From Enoplolaimus lenunculus (Eukaryota; Nematoda; Enoplea; Enoplida; Thoracostomopsidae), in the NCBI GenBank assembly GCA_030248215.1, contig JASANG010002996.1:1-64000 (forward strand): a stretch of DNA of 64,000 bases, written 5' to 3'. Below, piece after piece: positions 23,612-36,200 of this stretch (within the stretch, counting starts at the first letter, position 1; every line of letters starts with the position of its first letter). The translations under genes were made by a program, and so were the position numbers. The notes beneath the pieces were generated by a model that was not told where the DNA came from, made no database searches, and saw nothing but the letters and a program-made list of their open reading frames with translations.

Positions 23612-24309
23612 TACGGTTAAATGTGGATCAACTTTGGAAATTTCCAGCTGCAGCGGTTTGCTTAAGATTTTTTCCGGTTGTTATCCACTTTTCGAACAGG
23701 TTTAGACTTCGGTTTAAACTCAGGCTTAGGCTTAGGTTTCATAAAAGTATTTCCACCTGAGACATGTGCATAATCGCGGGCACGAAGCCAAGGAGAATTA
23801 AAGGGCACTTTCCCTGGAATAATTTTGGCCGCACCTAGAAAGATTTAAACCTTGCTTTCAACTCAACGAAAACCCTTAAACGCCCCTCCTGAAAAATTTT
23901 TTTAGTTCCCCCAGAAAAGTGAGCTGGCTACGGGTCTGCATACGCGTTAACTATATGAATACGGGTGATGAAGTGTACAGGAACCTTTTTCTATTGGATA
24001 CCGTATGCACACATCAACCAAAATAATCTGGCGGCATCTTGAAATGGAATTAGAATTCTGAAAACAAACTCAAACAAAGTTTTTTAAAAAATATACGCAA
24101 AAAATATCCGGAAACACATTTGTTGTGCTTTGTTGACACATTTTCAATCGTTCTTTCGTTGACTTTAAAAGTAAATAGAAACAAGAGTCACTGCGTAATC
24201 AGCACATTTTTACTCCGTATAACGTAAACAAACCGTCATTGAGACAGTAGTTCAACGTATGGAATGTTATCCTTGAAAGTGTGTATCTACAATCACACTG
24301 GTACAGAGG

Positions 24310-24500
24310 TACATCGAACAATTTGCCTTAGGATTGCGAGACAAACGCTCTACCACTATGCCACGTAGTCTGCCTGTCCAACTGCTTCTATCATCGACTA
24401 TATATCGACCGTATGCTGCCAGCTAGCATCAATACAATGCACTGCACTCACTATATTGCATGAGCACATAACGGACAAACATGTCTTACGTATACTTACA
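24310..24500 (-). repeat. tRNA-derived repeat, family 2, uninterrupted copy
   Basis: Read on the minus strand, TGGCATAGTGGTAGAGCG is a good A box and TTGTTCGATGTACC a weak B box. The plus-strand sequence after it (TATCGACCGTATGCTGCC ... GCACATAACGGACAAACATG) matches the flanks of the hAT element at 28537-29476, so this copy is the paralogous empty site. Confidence 0.6.
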
Positions 24501-25039
24501 GTGCGCTTCAACCACCAGGCATGAATGTTTTGAACGTTTCAAATGTTTTCAGACAGCAATTGTCAAGTTACAAGTTAATCACTCCGGTGGAAGCGTTTAT
24601 CATCACCTCTGGCTATAGAAGATTGACGCTCGAGCTTGTACGAAAGTAAACAGTTTTGACACGTTTACATGAGGTTGGGCAAAAACTTTTAACGATAATT
24701 ACATGTTACCACTTACAAATCTAGAAACGTTTTCGCGATATTAAATATTAATTGAAAAAAGCTCAAGAGTGAAGCGAATCAAAGCCAAACACATGTTTAC
24801 TGCTAAATTTTAACGCCAAATTTGCTGTTGATTTCGGCTGGGAAGGACCTATGCCAGGATACCTTACTGGGATCTACCAGCGGCAGGAACTTGGCAAAAT
24901 CTATTTACGGGACCGAAATTTGGTAATTATTATGCTAAAATAATGAACCATAATTGTCACAATCATGTTAATGTTTTGTATTGTGAACGAAAGAAAGTTA
25001 TTAATCTAAAGTTAGATTCAGTTCTTCAGTACTCAAAGA

Positions 25040-25090
25040 AGCAAGCATATACATATATATACATATATATACATACATAGATATATGAAT
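25040..25090. repeat. AT dinucleotide-type simple repeat
   Basis: ATACATATATATACATATAT run with minor interruptions. Confidence 0.8.
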
Positions 25091-26159
25091 ATGCGTAGGA
25101 ATATTTCATTTCAATTTTGTTCAGACAGACAGCGAACAGAAACAGCAACACCGCAACAACAACGGAACGCGACGAAACAACAAAAGACAATGGACATGTA
25201 TATACTTAAAAGTGACAAAAATGCGGTGAGTAAAAATTGATTGAAAATAATATTCCTGAAACAGGAACAAAACTATAGAAAAAGAATGACTCGGCTGCAA
25301 GAGAATGAAAAAAATGTTTAATGAATGAAAACAATTCCAGTCTCTTGAAATTAAATAGAATCTCTTGTCACTTCGGTTTGTATATATTGAGGAATTGTTT
25401 GATATTATCGTCAAACAATGAGTTATTATTACTACATCTCAGAGCCGCGTTTTCACTTCAAAATATCAATTACAAGCCAAAGTGGGTGTTTACAAAGTTG
25501 TGGCTATGCGTGGAGCATCAGAGGTACACTTCAACCCATTGCAATTCTTAGCTAGGTTTTCTGAAACTTTTAGTCGATAACATAAGAAATTCAGTCTGGC
25601 ATCGCCAACTCGGTTTTAATGCGTAGAACTGGGCCGTAACAGTACCTAGTATGTAAGCATATTCCTAGACCTAGGCTGAAGCCTCAGTGTAAGGAAGGAT
25701 AAGCATATGGCTGAATGTAAGCCTGTGCCTAAGCCAGCGTTGGAACCGGCCCAGGTTTTAGGGTCCGGGCCCGCGAATTTTATATAGGCATGTTTAGAGC
25801 ATAAAACAACACATAAAACGTATCTTGTAAAAGCATAACACTCTTTTTCATATTTCACCAAATATTGTTCGGTGCGGTTTCCTTCAGAGCGACAATAGCT
25901 CCACCGAGAAACGGATGCAAAAGGCTGCGAATCCCGGTTACTACGTTCCCACCTTCGCTAAAATGCCGCTCAGATTCTTCTTCCGCAATAGCTTGTATAC
26001 TAAGCACGCGTCTGGTGATCTAGCAGAAACATCTGCAGATCAAGATTCAACATAACCAGCAAGCTCGAGTACAGCGGACTACAAAGGTTTTTACACCCGT
26101 ATAGGAGCAAATGATTGCGATTTAGGAACTCAAGAAAGTATCATTTGAAATTTTTGCAC

Positions 26160-26660
26160 TACGTAGTTATAGAGTTAGTTTAACCTTTAGACTAACTTTT
26201 TACTTAGACTTAGGCTAGGTTTAGGTTTAGGCTTAGGAATATGTTCATCTTTACGCTTAGGATATATGCTTTTACTACTGTTCCATCCCTGTTCTATATA
26301 TGAGCCGCTTTAAATATAGGCTGAGGGACTATTTTATTTTGAAGGTTGAACCATTTTTCCGCGAGAGTGTAATAGAGTAATCTGTGTTTCAGTCTAATTT
26401 TTGTTTAGGTTTAGGCTTAGTGGCTGGTTTATCCTTGCGCCGATGCTTACGCTTAGAAATAAGTTTAGTAATGCTTATACTACTGTTACGCCACTCATAA
26501 AATAGCCGGCTTAGGCCTAGTTCTAGGTTCAGTTTTATAGGTCTTTCCTTAAGTATATACGCTGGAGCTTATGCTTTAAGCTTAGTTATAAACTTATCTT
26601 TACGCTGAGGCTTAGGATTAAGTTTAGGCCTACGAATAAGCTTATACTAGCGTTACGGTG
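26160..26660. mobile_element. Cluster of two or three degraded telomere-like MITEs
   Basis: Three blocks of TTAGGCTTAGG-type units (about 26200-26270, 26405-26460, 26505-26640) with repeated closing signatures (CTACTGTTCCATCCCTGTTC; CTACTGTTACGCC; CTAGCGTTACGG). Individual ends cannot be set. Confidence 0.5.
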
Positions 26661-27579
26661 GTCCTCATTGAATTTACAGAGCAATGACGCCCTGCTGTGT
26701 AAAACTGCAAAATATAAATTATTACAAAAATTAGTACGAATCTAGATCACATTTTGCGTTCGTTTCAGGCCGTTCGTACAAAAATTCAACTATGTCCAAT
26801 GCAACTCAAGTTTAAATTTTTAAATTAAAAATTTGCGTTCAAACTGTTTTCAAAAAACTACTCATAGAGGTATGGCATATTTTACCCCACTGTTTATCAC
26901 CGTCTCTCAATATCGTTCCCACTGCAATACTCGCTTTTTTGACTCGTACAGTTCTATAAAGTACAGTTCAACATGGAACTGTTTTGAATGAATTTGTCAA
27001 ACGCAACTACCAGTAGTCAATAGCAGATCCAGAAATGAACGGGGCAAGCACCCATTCCTTTGCGTCACAAAAATATTGGCGAAAAATGCTAAGCTTCCTA
27101 CCTTACAAATTTTACACCTTTGTGTTATCCATACCAGATTTTACTCAAATTTGCAGTGTCTGACGTTAGTAAACTCAAAAACTATCCGCTCCGACCCGTC
27201 AAATATTTCTGACTGAATCCAACCCCTGGCTTTAGTTTCTCCAATCACGACGTCAAAAACAAATATTTTTTGAGTAAAAATCTACGTTAAACTGAAACTC
27301 TCACTGCAATAATCACTCAAACTTTATCAATGTGCATTCAGATGGAGATTAAAGTACAATATTGCCTGCATATTTACGTTGAGTCGAATACTGCTTTTGA
27401 AGTTGAAAATGAACAATGTAGGGGTAGGGAGTCGCGATACTTTGAGGTTAAATTTATCGTGTAGCCGCATAATAGAGGACTACGTTGTGCGGCGATTTCT
27501 GCTCGCAAATGAGCGGAGATATCAACACTGGTACAATTCATATTGTCGCAGCATTCATATAAGAGGCGTTATATCTACG

Positions 27580-27670
27580 GTTAAGCCTAAGCCTAACCGT
27601 AAGAGTGAGCTTATACCAAAACCTAAGCCTAAACTTAAGCCTAACCTTAAACTTAAAAGCCTAGGACATA
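27580..27670. mobile_element. Telomere-like MITE fragment
   Basis: GGTTAAGCCTAAGCCTAACC and AAACCTAAGCCTAAACTTAA without termini. The plus-strand frame across it (KPKPNRKSELIPKPKPK) is the repeat read as protein. Confidence 0.5.
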
Positions 27671-28369
27671 TCCGTTTGAGGCTATTAACGGCAGCTTAGC
27701 CTGAATGTTTATTACAACCAGCTTTCAATACAAATGTTCAAAAAACAGGTCAATTTGAAAACTTAGCGGTTCAAAAACAACCAAATTGCACACTCATATT
27801 TTCAAATTAAAATTATTTCACCTTGAAAAGACGTCGTATTAGTGCTAAAATCAGTTATTTAAGCGTAACTCGTAAACTAGTGGTGAATTCGCAATAAACC
27901 CTACACCATTGGAATTAGCTCATCAAAATGTGTCGAATGGTATATAAATACGTAATTTTAAAAAGAAAGCACTATAGTAACCGGTGACAGCACAAGTCGA
28001 CGTTCACTGTTCCACTATCGACCATTCTATTTATTTTATTTACAAAATATCGATGCGTTAATACATGATCATGACATCCGTAGAAATTCATAAACCGTGG
28101 GAGAATTTTAAGACTTCCATGCTTATACGTAGCTAACCAGAAATAGCTATAATGTACAGTTTATTAAGCTTCTCAGTGCCGTGAATTTTCGGCTGACACT
28201 CTTGAGCAAAATACTTAACAGAGCACTTTCACTGGACGTTTATGTGGCCGACTGTTGTTGGTGAAATTTTTTGGCGAAGAGGGGCTGGAATCAGAATTTG
28301 ATTTGATGCAGAGTGACATTCTAGGCAGGAACCGGGACTTCAGATGTTTTAACGAAGCAGCTGGAAAGC

Positions 28370-28536
28370 GGGTTATGGGTAGTTTCGATCTGGCGGCCTT
28401 AGGATTCCGAGACAAGCGCTCTGCCACTGCGCCATGTAACCCTTCTCTTCAACGGTTTGTATATGTATCGTCGACTATATGTCGACCGTATGCTGCAGGT
28501 TAGCATACATACTGTGCATTGCCACTGCATGTGCAC
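28370..28536 (-). repeat. tRNA-derived repeat, family 2, copy interrupted by hAT
   Basis: Minus-strand A box TGGCGCAGTGGCAGAGCG and a box-B-like GATCGAAAC, with acceptor-like ends (GGGTTAC / ATAACCC) pairing at six of seven positions. The anticodon and T arms do not pair well, so it is a SINE or tRNA pseudogene. The repeat resumes at 29485. Confidence 0.55.
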
Positions 28537-28797
28537 CAGGGTGCGACCGGATATCCGGCTCCGGCAAAAAATCGATATCCGCCTCCGGCTCCGGTATTTA
28601 AACTTGCTGGATATTATTAATAAAACCTGAAAAAAATTATACCATCGTTCGTATTTATACCAAGTACCATCGAACTGATCGACTTCCTTTACACATTTTT
28701 TCTGTCGTACATTTAATTTAAATGTTTTTATATGACCATGTACGTTCGCACTCTTAACCGGGTTAAAATAATACTAGAAAACCAGATATAGATGACG

Positions 28798-28925
28798 AGT
28801 AAGGGGCGTAACACAATATATCTCAGCATATTTCTATTATTCTTAAGGCTAAGCCTAAACTTCAACTTAAAAATGGGTCTATAACTAAGCCCAAGCCTAA
28901 GCAAAAACGATAGCCTCAATCCAAG
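28798..28925. mobile_element. Telomere-like hAT MITE fragment inside another hAT element
   Basis: GGGGCGTAACA, then AAGGCTAAGCCTAAAC and AGCCCAAGCCTAAGC. Termini are eroded. Confidence 0.55.
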
Positions 28926-28926
28926 C

Positions 28927-29181
28927 CATGGATGGGCGGAGATCGGCCATGAAAAGTCTCGGTCTCGGACAATTTTTGGTCATCACCAAAACAAATTTGA
29001 TTTCCAAAATAAATTGTTTTTAATGCCTTTTTCGTAATTTCTTTTCATTGTTTTTGCGTGTATTCCGAATATCTAGTAACAATTATTGCGCTTTAGTGTC
29101 AATTCCAAACCCCGAGATTCCAGAAACCGAGACCGCCAAATAGAGACTTGCCGAGACTGAGATCGAAACTCCCATCCTTGG
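28927..29181. mobile_element. Probable third hAT-like insertion nested in 28537-29476
   Basis: The ends CATGGATGGGCGGAGATCGG and the inverse of CGAAACTCCCATCCTTG, plus inner GTCTCGGTCTCGG / CCGAGACTGAG blocks, form a long inverted terminal repeat. Flanking octamers agree at about five of eight positions, so the duplication is decayed or misplaced. Confidence 0.5.
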
Positions 29182-29796
29182 TCTTAGCCAACTCCGTTTT
29201 ATAGTACCTACAGAAAACTGTATGCCCTTGAACAGAAAGAATAGTATAATTGGGTCGTTGTTAAAGTGTTAAAAAGGCAACGGCGTGAGATGTTAAACAT
29301 TGTCACTTAAACACTTTAGGTACCTTAAGCCATGGAAAGAAGAATTGCAAGCCACGTTCGTATATTTGAATGCAATCTAGTATTAAATTTTCATTCGTTA
29401 TCCGGTTCCGGCGCCGACCAAATATCAGATTATCCAACTCCAGCTCCATCAGTTTTTGGTACTCGGTCGCACCCTGATGTGCACTACATAACGGACAAGC
29501 ATGACATACATGCTTAATACACAGAGCACATATGTCTGCATGACGCCAATTTTAACTACTTCACACGCTTAGCCATAAACATGCTGCAGGTATCCTGAAT
29601 AAAATGCAATCAAACCTTCTATAGATTCTGTGGCCCAAATTGGTAAGCGAATTTTACTGAAATGTAGAGTTGCGAAAATTTGAAAAATTGAAGCTTCACC
29701 CACCATTTTACTAAAAACTCAATATAAAACGCAATTCTCGATCGTCAATCAACGACTTCCACAACGTCCATGCTTCCGGCTGGCTTTTGCATCCGT

Positions 29797-30230
29797 TTAA
29801 GTGCCAGCAGTTCTACAAACCCCTGCGTATCGTCCAACTGTTGAAGTTTCACACGTGTTCACCAATGATTGATTAAACGTTTGCCTATCGTTGATATCAA
29901 TACAATAAAATTCATCTTTTCGTTTGCTCAAATGATACCGTACTGCAGGTTGATGTAAATAATAACTTGTGTCAAATGGTCGGCCAAATATTGTTGCATT
30001 AAACATCATTTCGGACATGCATCGATGTGCTGCCGGTCGAAATACAATGTAAAACTTGGCCGCAAACAACTCAGGCCGTTGAGTAATTGAAACTAAATCG
30101 TCGATGCCAAGTATGCAAGTTTTGTTCAAAAACATTCGTGAATGACAGTCACCAGACGGGTACACAATTGAGTGCATCGCATGAGCGCGTTTGTATTGTT
30201 GGTAGTGGTCAAAATACTGTAGGCATATAC
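29797..30230 (-). CDS. GT14 gene, terminal exon
   Basis: The acceptor is TTTTGCTTCAG. The exon begins ICLQYFDHYQQYKR, carries the CILGIDDLVSI and ELFAAKF blocks typical of the C-terminus of GT14 enzymes, then a tail of about 70 residues not seen in the core domain, and ends at TAA (29797-29799). Confidence 0.82.
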
Positions 30231-33200
30231 CTGAAGCAAAAAAACCCGACTAACCGCTTGTGGATCAACAACGTGACATGAGACAATGTATGTCTTCTGT
30301 GCGTTACCGGGAGCATACAGAGGTAGGTGCTAGCGCCAAACTCCAGGGTTCGAATTCTCAACGTAGAGGTGGATCCAGAATTTATCGATGTTTGATCTGA
30401 GGTTGTCCGAGATCACGCTCGTGTTTTATAGTTGCGAGGACATCCTTCCAAAAACAGTTTCACTCAAAAGTTGCAAAATGTTGGATCTAGGAAGAGAGTT
30501 CATGTTTGAAATGAATAGCGCTTCGCGCGCAGCGCAATATTTTTTATGACATTTTTTGCTAAAGTAAGCTGACTAGCTTATATTTTAGGTAAAAATTATA
30601 CATTCTTCATATGCTCCAACCAGGAGACAGCATACGGTACACCTCACTCCAAAACTGTTTTTATTACCGTTCGTGAATATTTAATGTAAAGTGAGTTACA
30701 TCATCTTAAAAAATTGTAAGCCTGCGAATGTAGCGAGCGAGAAAATATAATATTTAGCAATCTGTTGGTTATTTTTAGGTCTGTGTGGTGTGTGAAGTCA
30801 TTAAAAATTCAGGGAAAAGTAGAATAGTGTCAATGACTTGCGAGCGAAATGAGCGAAAAACCCGGCGCATTTCAATACTTCGGCGGTTTTTGTTTCCCTG
30901 GTCTTCAGTTGAAACATCATGTTCGTGATCGTGTGGTTATGGTTGACTATCATTTCTGTCCAAAAGGTAAATTTAGGCGAACTAACATAACTATTGCAAG
31001 CAGTGGAACTGAAACATTGTTAGATATTTTAAAGGTTACTTCATTGAAGTTGTTAGATTCGAAAAAAATTTAGCATGAATCGTGTATAAAACAGGTTTCA
31101 AACGCTAAGCGTAAATCTTATTTTAAGACCAAACCTAACGTTAAACCAAGACACTTGGGGTATACAACTTTGCTCTGAACCGGTACTATAAATAGGCACA
31201 TCGTTTAATATCAATTTGAATTTGTACACACGAAAATACGACGTTCTCCGACGGCCTCCACCCGTCTCGGCCCACGAGCCATTTTCAACCCCGTCCCGAG
31301 GATCACAGGGCACCACAGCCGTATTCATTCATGGGCAAGTATTCTCAAATGTGAATAGCACCTACCATCACTTGATGATAGAACATGTAACTTTCGAATC
31401 AGCGAATGGAGAGGTTCGACATTTAACGCATTCTTCGCGTTGAGTTGTTGTACTTCTGTGGCAAAATTATACGATCCGAAATTGCAGAATTTCGTCAGTT
31501 AAAAAACCTATCGCTTACTTGTGCTATGTGCTATACGCATTTTAGAATACGGGCCCTGGCAAAAGATGCATTGTCACAAACATTGCCATTAAAGCAGCCA
31601 TTGCCCAAGCACAGAAAACGTACCTGGAAACTGTCCTGGAGCGCCGATGTTAATTGTATGAACAATTGTCGTCCAAAACACTTCGCTTGCAATTAACGTT
31701 GAAGATACTAAAAATCTGTATAAATTCATTGCAGCCACACTGTTTAGTGTGTACTCAACGAATTCACGCGATAAAACCGCTTCAAAATTGCCGTAGTACA
31801 AAGTGGGTCCAATAATCGGAATCGCATTTTGAATTGAACTGAAGGAAGAAAACGAAAACACAGCAATACAAAAAACCTAAGCGAATCAAACTAACACAGT
31901 TATATATTCAAACAATACTTGAGCTTCAAATAAATAACTCCAGGTCTGTGTCCAGGGAAAAGTTTCTTGAAAACAGTTTTTCTCTAGAAAAAATATGTCC
32001 TTCCTCAAAAAAGGTTTGGTAACGTATAAGAGGTTTAGTCCAGTCGCAAGTGGTGCGAAATTAACAACAGTATGCCCCTCCTAAATTATTTGGGCTCCCT
32101 CTGATATGTTGAGTAGCCAGCGGGCCTGTATAAGAGTTATTTACTGTAGTCATAAATAGCGTGTCCTCTAACGTATAAAATAGGGATGCTGAGAGAAGCC
32201 TAAACGTAATCTAAGCCAAACCATAGTCCATTTCCAGGGCATCGTCATAACGTCTGTGAGAGTTCGTTCCGCGCGCTAGATTACATTCCGAGATTTTCAG
32301 TGAAATTTACTACCTACCTAGGAGGCTGACGAGTTTTCCACCAATATACGCACGGTACAACCTTTCCACTTTTTTGGGCAAAAACTTTTGTAGCTTTTGC
32401 TCAGTTTATTTACAAAAATACTTTCAAATTACTAGTAATATACAAATTTTTTTCCTAAATCAATTGCCCTAAAACCCAAGTACAACATTTTACAATATTA
32501 CTGGTGACTTTTCCAAAAAATTGAAGTACATTTGTAAAAGTCAAAATAATTTAGTTTTACTTTTAAAGTGGGTTGCAAACAGTAACTTGTCTAAAATTAT
32601 TATATTAAAATTATCCTATTTGATCGGATTAAACTTCTACATATTGTAAAACAAATGTTTATAACACAAACGTGATAACAAACCCGAAACCACCGAAATT
32701 TCTTTCCGCATCAATATTTTCTATTTCATCTCAAACCTGTCGTCAAGCTGGACTTCGAACTACCAGTCTCCCAGCCAGCAGACCGACATTTACCATCACA
32801 ACATTGTCACGCTATATATAACTTGGCATGAGTTGCTCATACTTAATATATTCCATGCGGTAAGGGTCAAATTGGCAAACAAATCTATTTTTCACAAGAA
32901 ATTCTAGTTTCTGTCCGGATCGACTATAATTCCAAAGTAACTTGAACTGTCCAACTGTGACATAAAAGATTTAGGTTTGAAAGTTTTATGTATCTATGTA
33001 AACATATGATTTAATCTTAACATTATGCAAATTTTTTGTATATTTGGACACTATACCCATAAGTATTTGCTTGTTAGGTAAAGATATTCATAGAAGCGTT
33101 ATAAATACAAAAGACCGCAATAAAGTGCAAAGTTATGTTGCGTCAAAAATGTGGCACAAAAACGTGATATGATTCATAATCGTTAAATCTAAGTAATGAC

Positions 33201-36200
33201 TCAATTTCTGTGGAACGAGCAGCGCATAAAGTTTGCTCTTTCGGGTTTGTTAACTTGCGTTGACATGTGCTCTTGGCACCTTTTGTCGAAAAACCTATTC
33301 TGAACGAACTGGTGAACATAAATTGCTCCCAAAATTGCTGTTTGACCAAACCAACAAATGGACAAACAGATAAAACAGTTCGGCATTGCATGAGATACTT
33401 CAAATCAAATGCCCTAAACACCGACTGTAACAGATCCAATCGCGTGAGAAAATTATCAGTGCATTGAACTTGAACAGTAATATCGTTGCAATCAAATACA
33501 TTTGCGTAAGGTCACCCAAAATTTTGTCATCTCTGAACAGCAAGAATTGTGGCTGCCGGCCTTTGCTCTTGAACCACACTTCTTCAGCGATACTTTTTGT
33601 GTGGCCAAAGTCAGGACCACTGCTAAATTTCTATCTTTAAGCTATTTGCTAACTTAATATGATGCGTTAATCACGTTAGGAACTGTGTTAAGAACATATC
33701 GCTATTATATGCACTTTAGTTTCTGTAAGTGGACAAACTCTGAAATGAATCGCTTGCGTATCAGAACGCTATTATGTAAACGCTTTTTAGCGCTGAAACA
33801 CTATTTTGGCATTAATATAAACGTTTTTTTCAAAACACGAAAAACGCTTCGTATTTTTATAACAGTTCCTTATACACTGTTTAGAAAATTTGGTTCTGAG
33901 CATAAATGCATTTACGATTTTCGTGAATAAGCTAAAATTATGCTTTGCAGCATCACGTGATATAATTTTCAGACGTCAAATATAATTCTTTCAGTATAGC
34001 CCACTTCACACATGCAAGGTTTTGCAGCGGAAATTAGCAGCTGCAAGTTTTACGTCGTTCAAAAACATTTGTTCATAAAACTTGCAGATGCTAATCGCAG
34101 CTACAAGTTCTCGCTATCAAAACTGTAACATATGCATATGGCTAAATTAAAATTTAGCTACAAGTGCTCACTGCAGTACTTGCATGTTTGAATAGCCAAA
34201 AAGGTAGATGTTTTCAGCTTGTTCTAAAGAAATTTGGCTCAATAAAAGTAGTTTGGCTTTACTACATTTTCCTTCATCTACATTTAACGTCAAGACATAT
34301 ACTTAAAAAAAGGCTTATGCAAGGGCTTATGCTAAAACTTACGGAAGCCTATTACAAATCGCAAGCCTAAGCCTGTTGCGTAAGTGTCAAAGAGTCGTTT
34401 TTTACTCCGCTCGTAAGTCATATGAAATATATGTGCGTGCCCCACAAAAAACTTATTTGTTTCCTCTCTAAAATGACAGCTGAAAATCCTTCCGGGTTTA
34501 TGTTAGCGTTTTTAAAAACAGTTGCTATAAAAAGACAAACCGATTGAAAGCGTTTTCGAATATCTCGCTATAATGTGGCTCTATCGATTGTAGTGAAACA
34601 TCATTGCTTCCGTTCCAAGTTTTAAAAATCTTCACCATTTCAGCGTTCGTTCGCAGTGGAAAATCTTCACCAGTTATAAACTGGACATAACGCCAGCTGT
34701 GTCCCATACGTGTCATATCGTTCAAACACGACATCGCTGCTTTAAGCTTGAGCGAGGGATCTGAAACAGTAATAAGCTGGAAATCAGAAATCCTGTACAA
34801 TTGCGGGATACAGAATAATAAGCATTTATTGATGAAATGAATATATATGCTAAAGGAAGAAAATAACGGCACAATTATAAATAGTACATCGCCGGCTTTG
34901 ATAAACATATAAGCTTGGTAACCGCGGCTGAAACCTACGTCATCCATCATCCACTTGGTCATCGTATGGTTGGCCAAAAATGGCTACAAGACAACCCAGC
35001 GCAATTTCAGAACGGCCGAAAAGCCCGCAATTATTTCTGAATACTAAACTCTTTGAAAAACTTGGGTCAAGGCGACTCATATCCTAGCGGTTTCCTGCCC
35101 CTTTGTATAACACCTTTGATCAGTGGTGTAGGCTAATTACTCACGCAACCGGCGGTCTGAATCAAAAATGAAAGTGCAGAAAAAAAAGAAATTTTCAATA
35201 AAGTAGGGTGTTTGAAAAATTCAAAAAGAACAATAAAGGAACACACACCATTCATTATAGTACTTCGGACAATTAAATTACCGTATTATCCAAAATTGAA
35301 AATGAAATCTAGAAAAAAATCCCCAGCTCTCCCACTACACCGGTGCATACAGTTGCAACGTAATCTAACATAAGCCTATGGACGCAAATCTATCAACGTC
35401 ACAATTTAACAAAAAACAGCAACAAGACAGCTTGGATTTGACGCGTTAAAACTCAGAAACCAACAAAGCGAAAAAAACGACAATCACAAGGTATAGTTGT
35501 TAGTAAAAAATTTACAGTTTCTAGCAAATTTTGATTCTGTCGTTTATCAACTGAACACATGTAATTTAAGGGCCTAAAACTACAACTGTTATGCATCTAA
35601 ACATTTGATAGGCATTGGGTCAAAATCGCAATCTTCGAAACCTAATCTGTTACCAGAAACTAAGCTTATTCACGTGATGTACCTACGCTGCATCACGATT
35701 AAGCTCGGATTCTTGGGTTCCGTCTTCTTGCCCAGCCGGTGGATTTGCTGCCCACCGGCCTTCGTCTGATATTGCAGGAAATAAACTCCGCAGCCAACGG
35801 ATTCGATCGCACTGTAGTTTTCAGATAATCTATGATAGTTTACGGGGCTGGTAAGATTTTCTCAACCCGCAGTTGGGTTCTGACTGGTAGAGAATGCAAC
35901 AAATCGTCGTTCCATGTGTGTGGAAATCTATATATTAAAGCTGGAATGCCCCACATACGCATTTTAGGCAATTTTCCCGCAATTACTTTGTTCACAATAT
36001 TTTGTTAGAAAGAACAGAAACGTGATTGTTCTTTGAAAAGAAAATTTGCATATAGATTGGTGTTTATTCGATGACGTTTGCGCATTGCGCAAATCCGGCT
36101 CACTAGTATTGACTATTTGATGAGGGTGCTGAGTGAAACAGATGAGTGGTTTGTAAGCAAATGCAATATTGATCCAAATTAAAGCCCAAATGATTGGCAA

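Larger units (their letters stand above)
20650..24309. other. No gene seen; repeat remnants
   Basis: 21780-22250 contains AAAACGCTATTTTAAACG and TTTTGACACAATTCC repeats shared in part with 33750-33880, 42490-42660 and 52290-52470, an unnamed dispersed family. The rest is AT-rich without coding signals. Confidence 0.5.
28537..29476. mobile_element. hAT-type element, CAGGGTGCGACC termini, with nested elements
   Basis: Perfect 12-bp inverted ends CAGGGTGCGACC / GGTCGCACCCTG and a perfect 8-bp duplication ATGTGCAC (28529-28536, 29477-29484). The subterminal parts hold GGCTCC/GGTTCC-type runs as in the element at 63316. Inside lie a telomere-like MITE fragment and a GGATGGG-ended element. No transposase frame. 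Confidence 0.85.
31842..34540. other. GT14 intron 3
   Basis: It contains a tRNA-like sequence (32745-32815), a fragment of the AAAACGCTATTT family (33750-33880) and an E-box-rich MITE (33990-34200). Overlapping frames at 33143-33467 have no support. Confidence 0.5.

Noticed and set aside
35735-35762. GCCGGTGG hairpin as a terminator or regulatory RNA
   Set aside because: A single short hairpin (loop ATTTGCTG) in a GT14 intron, with no further support.
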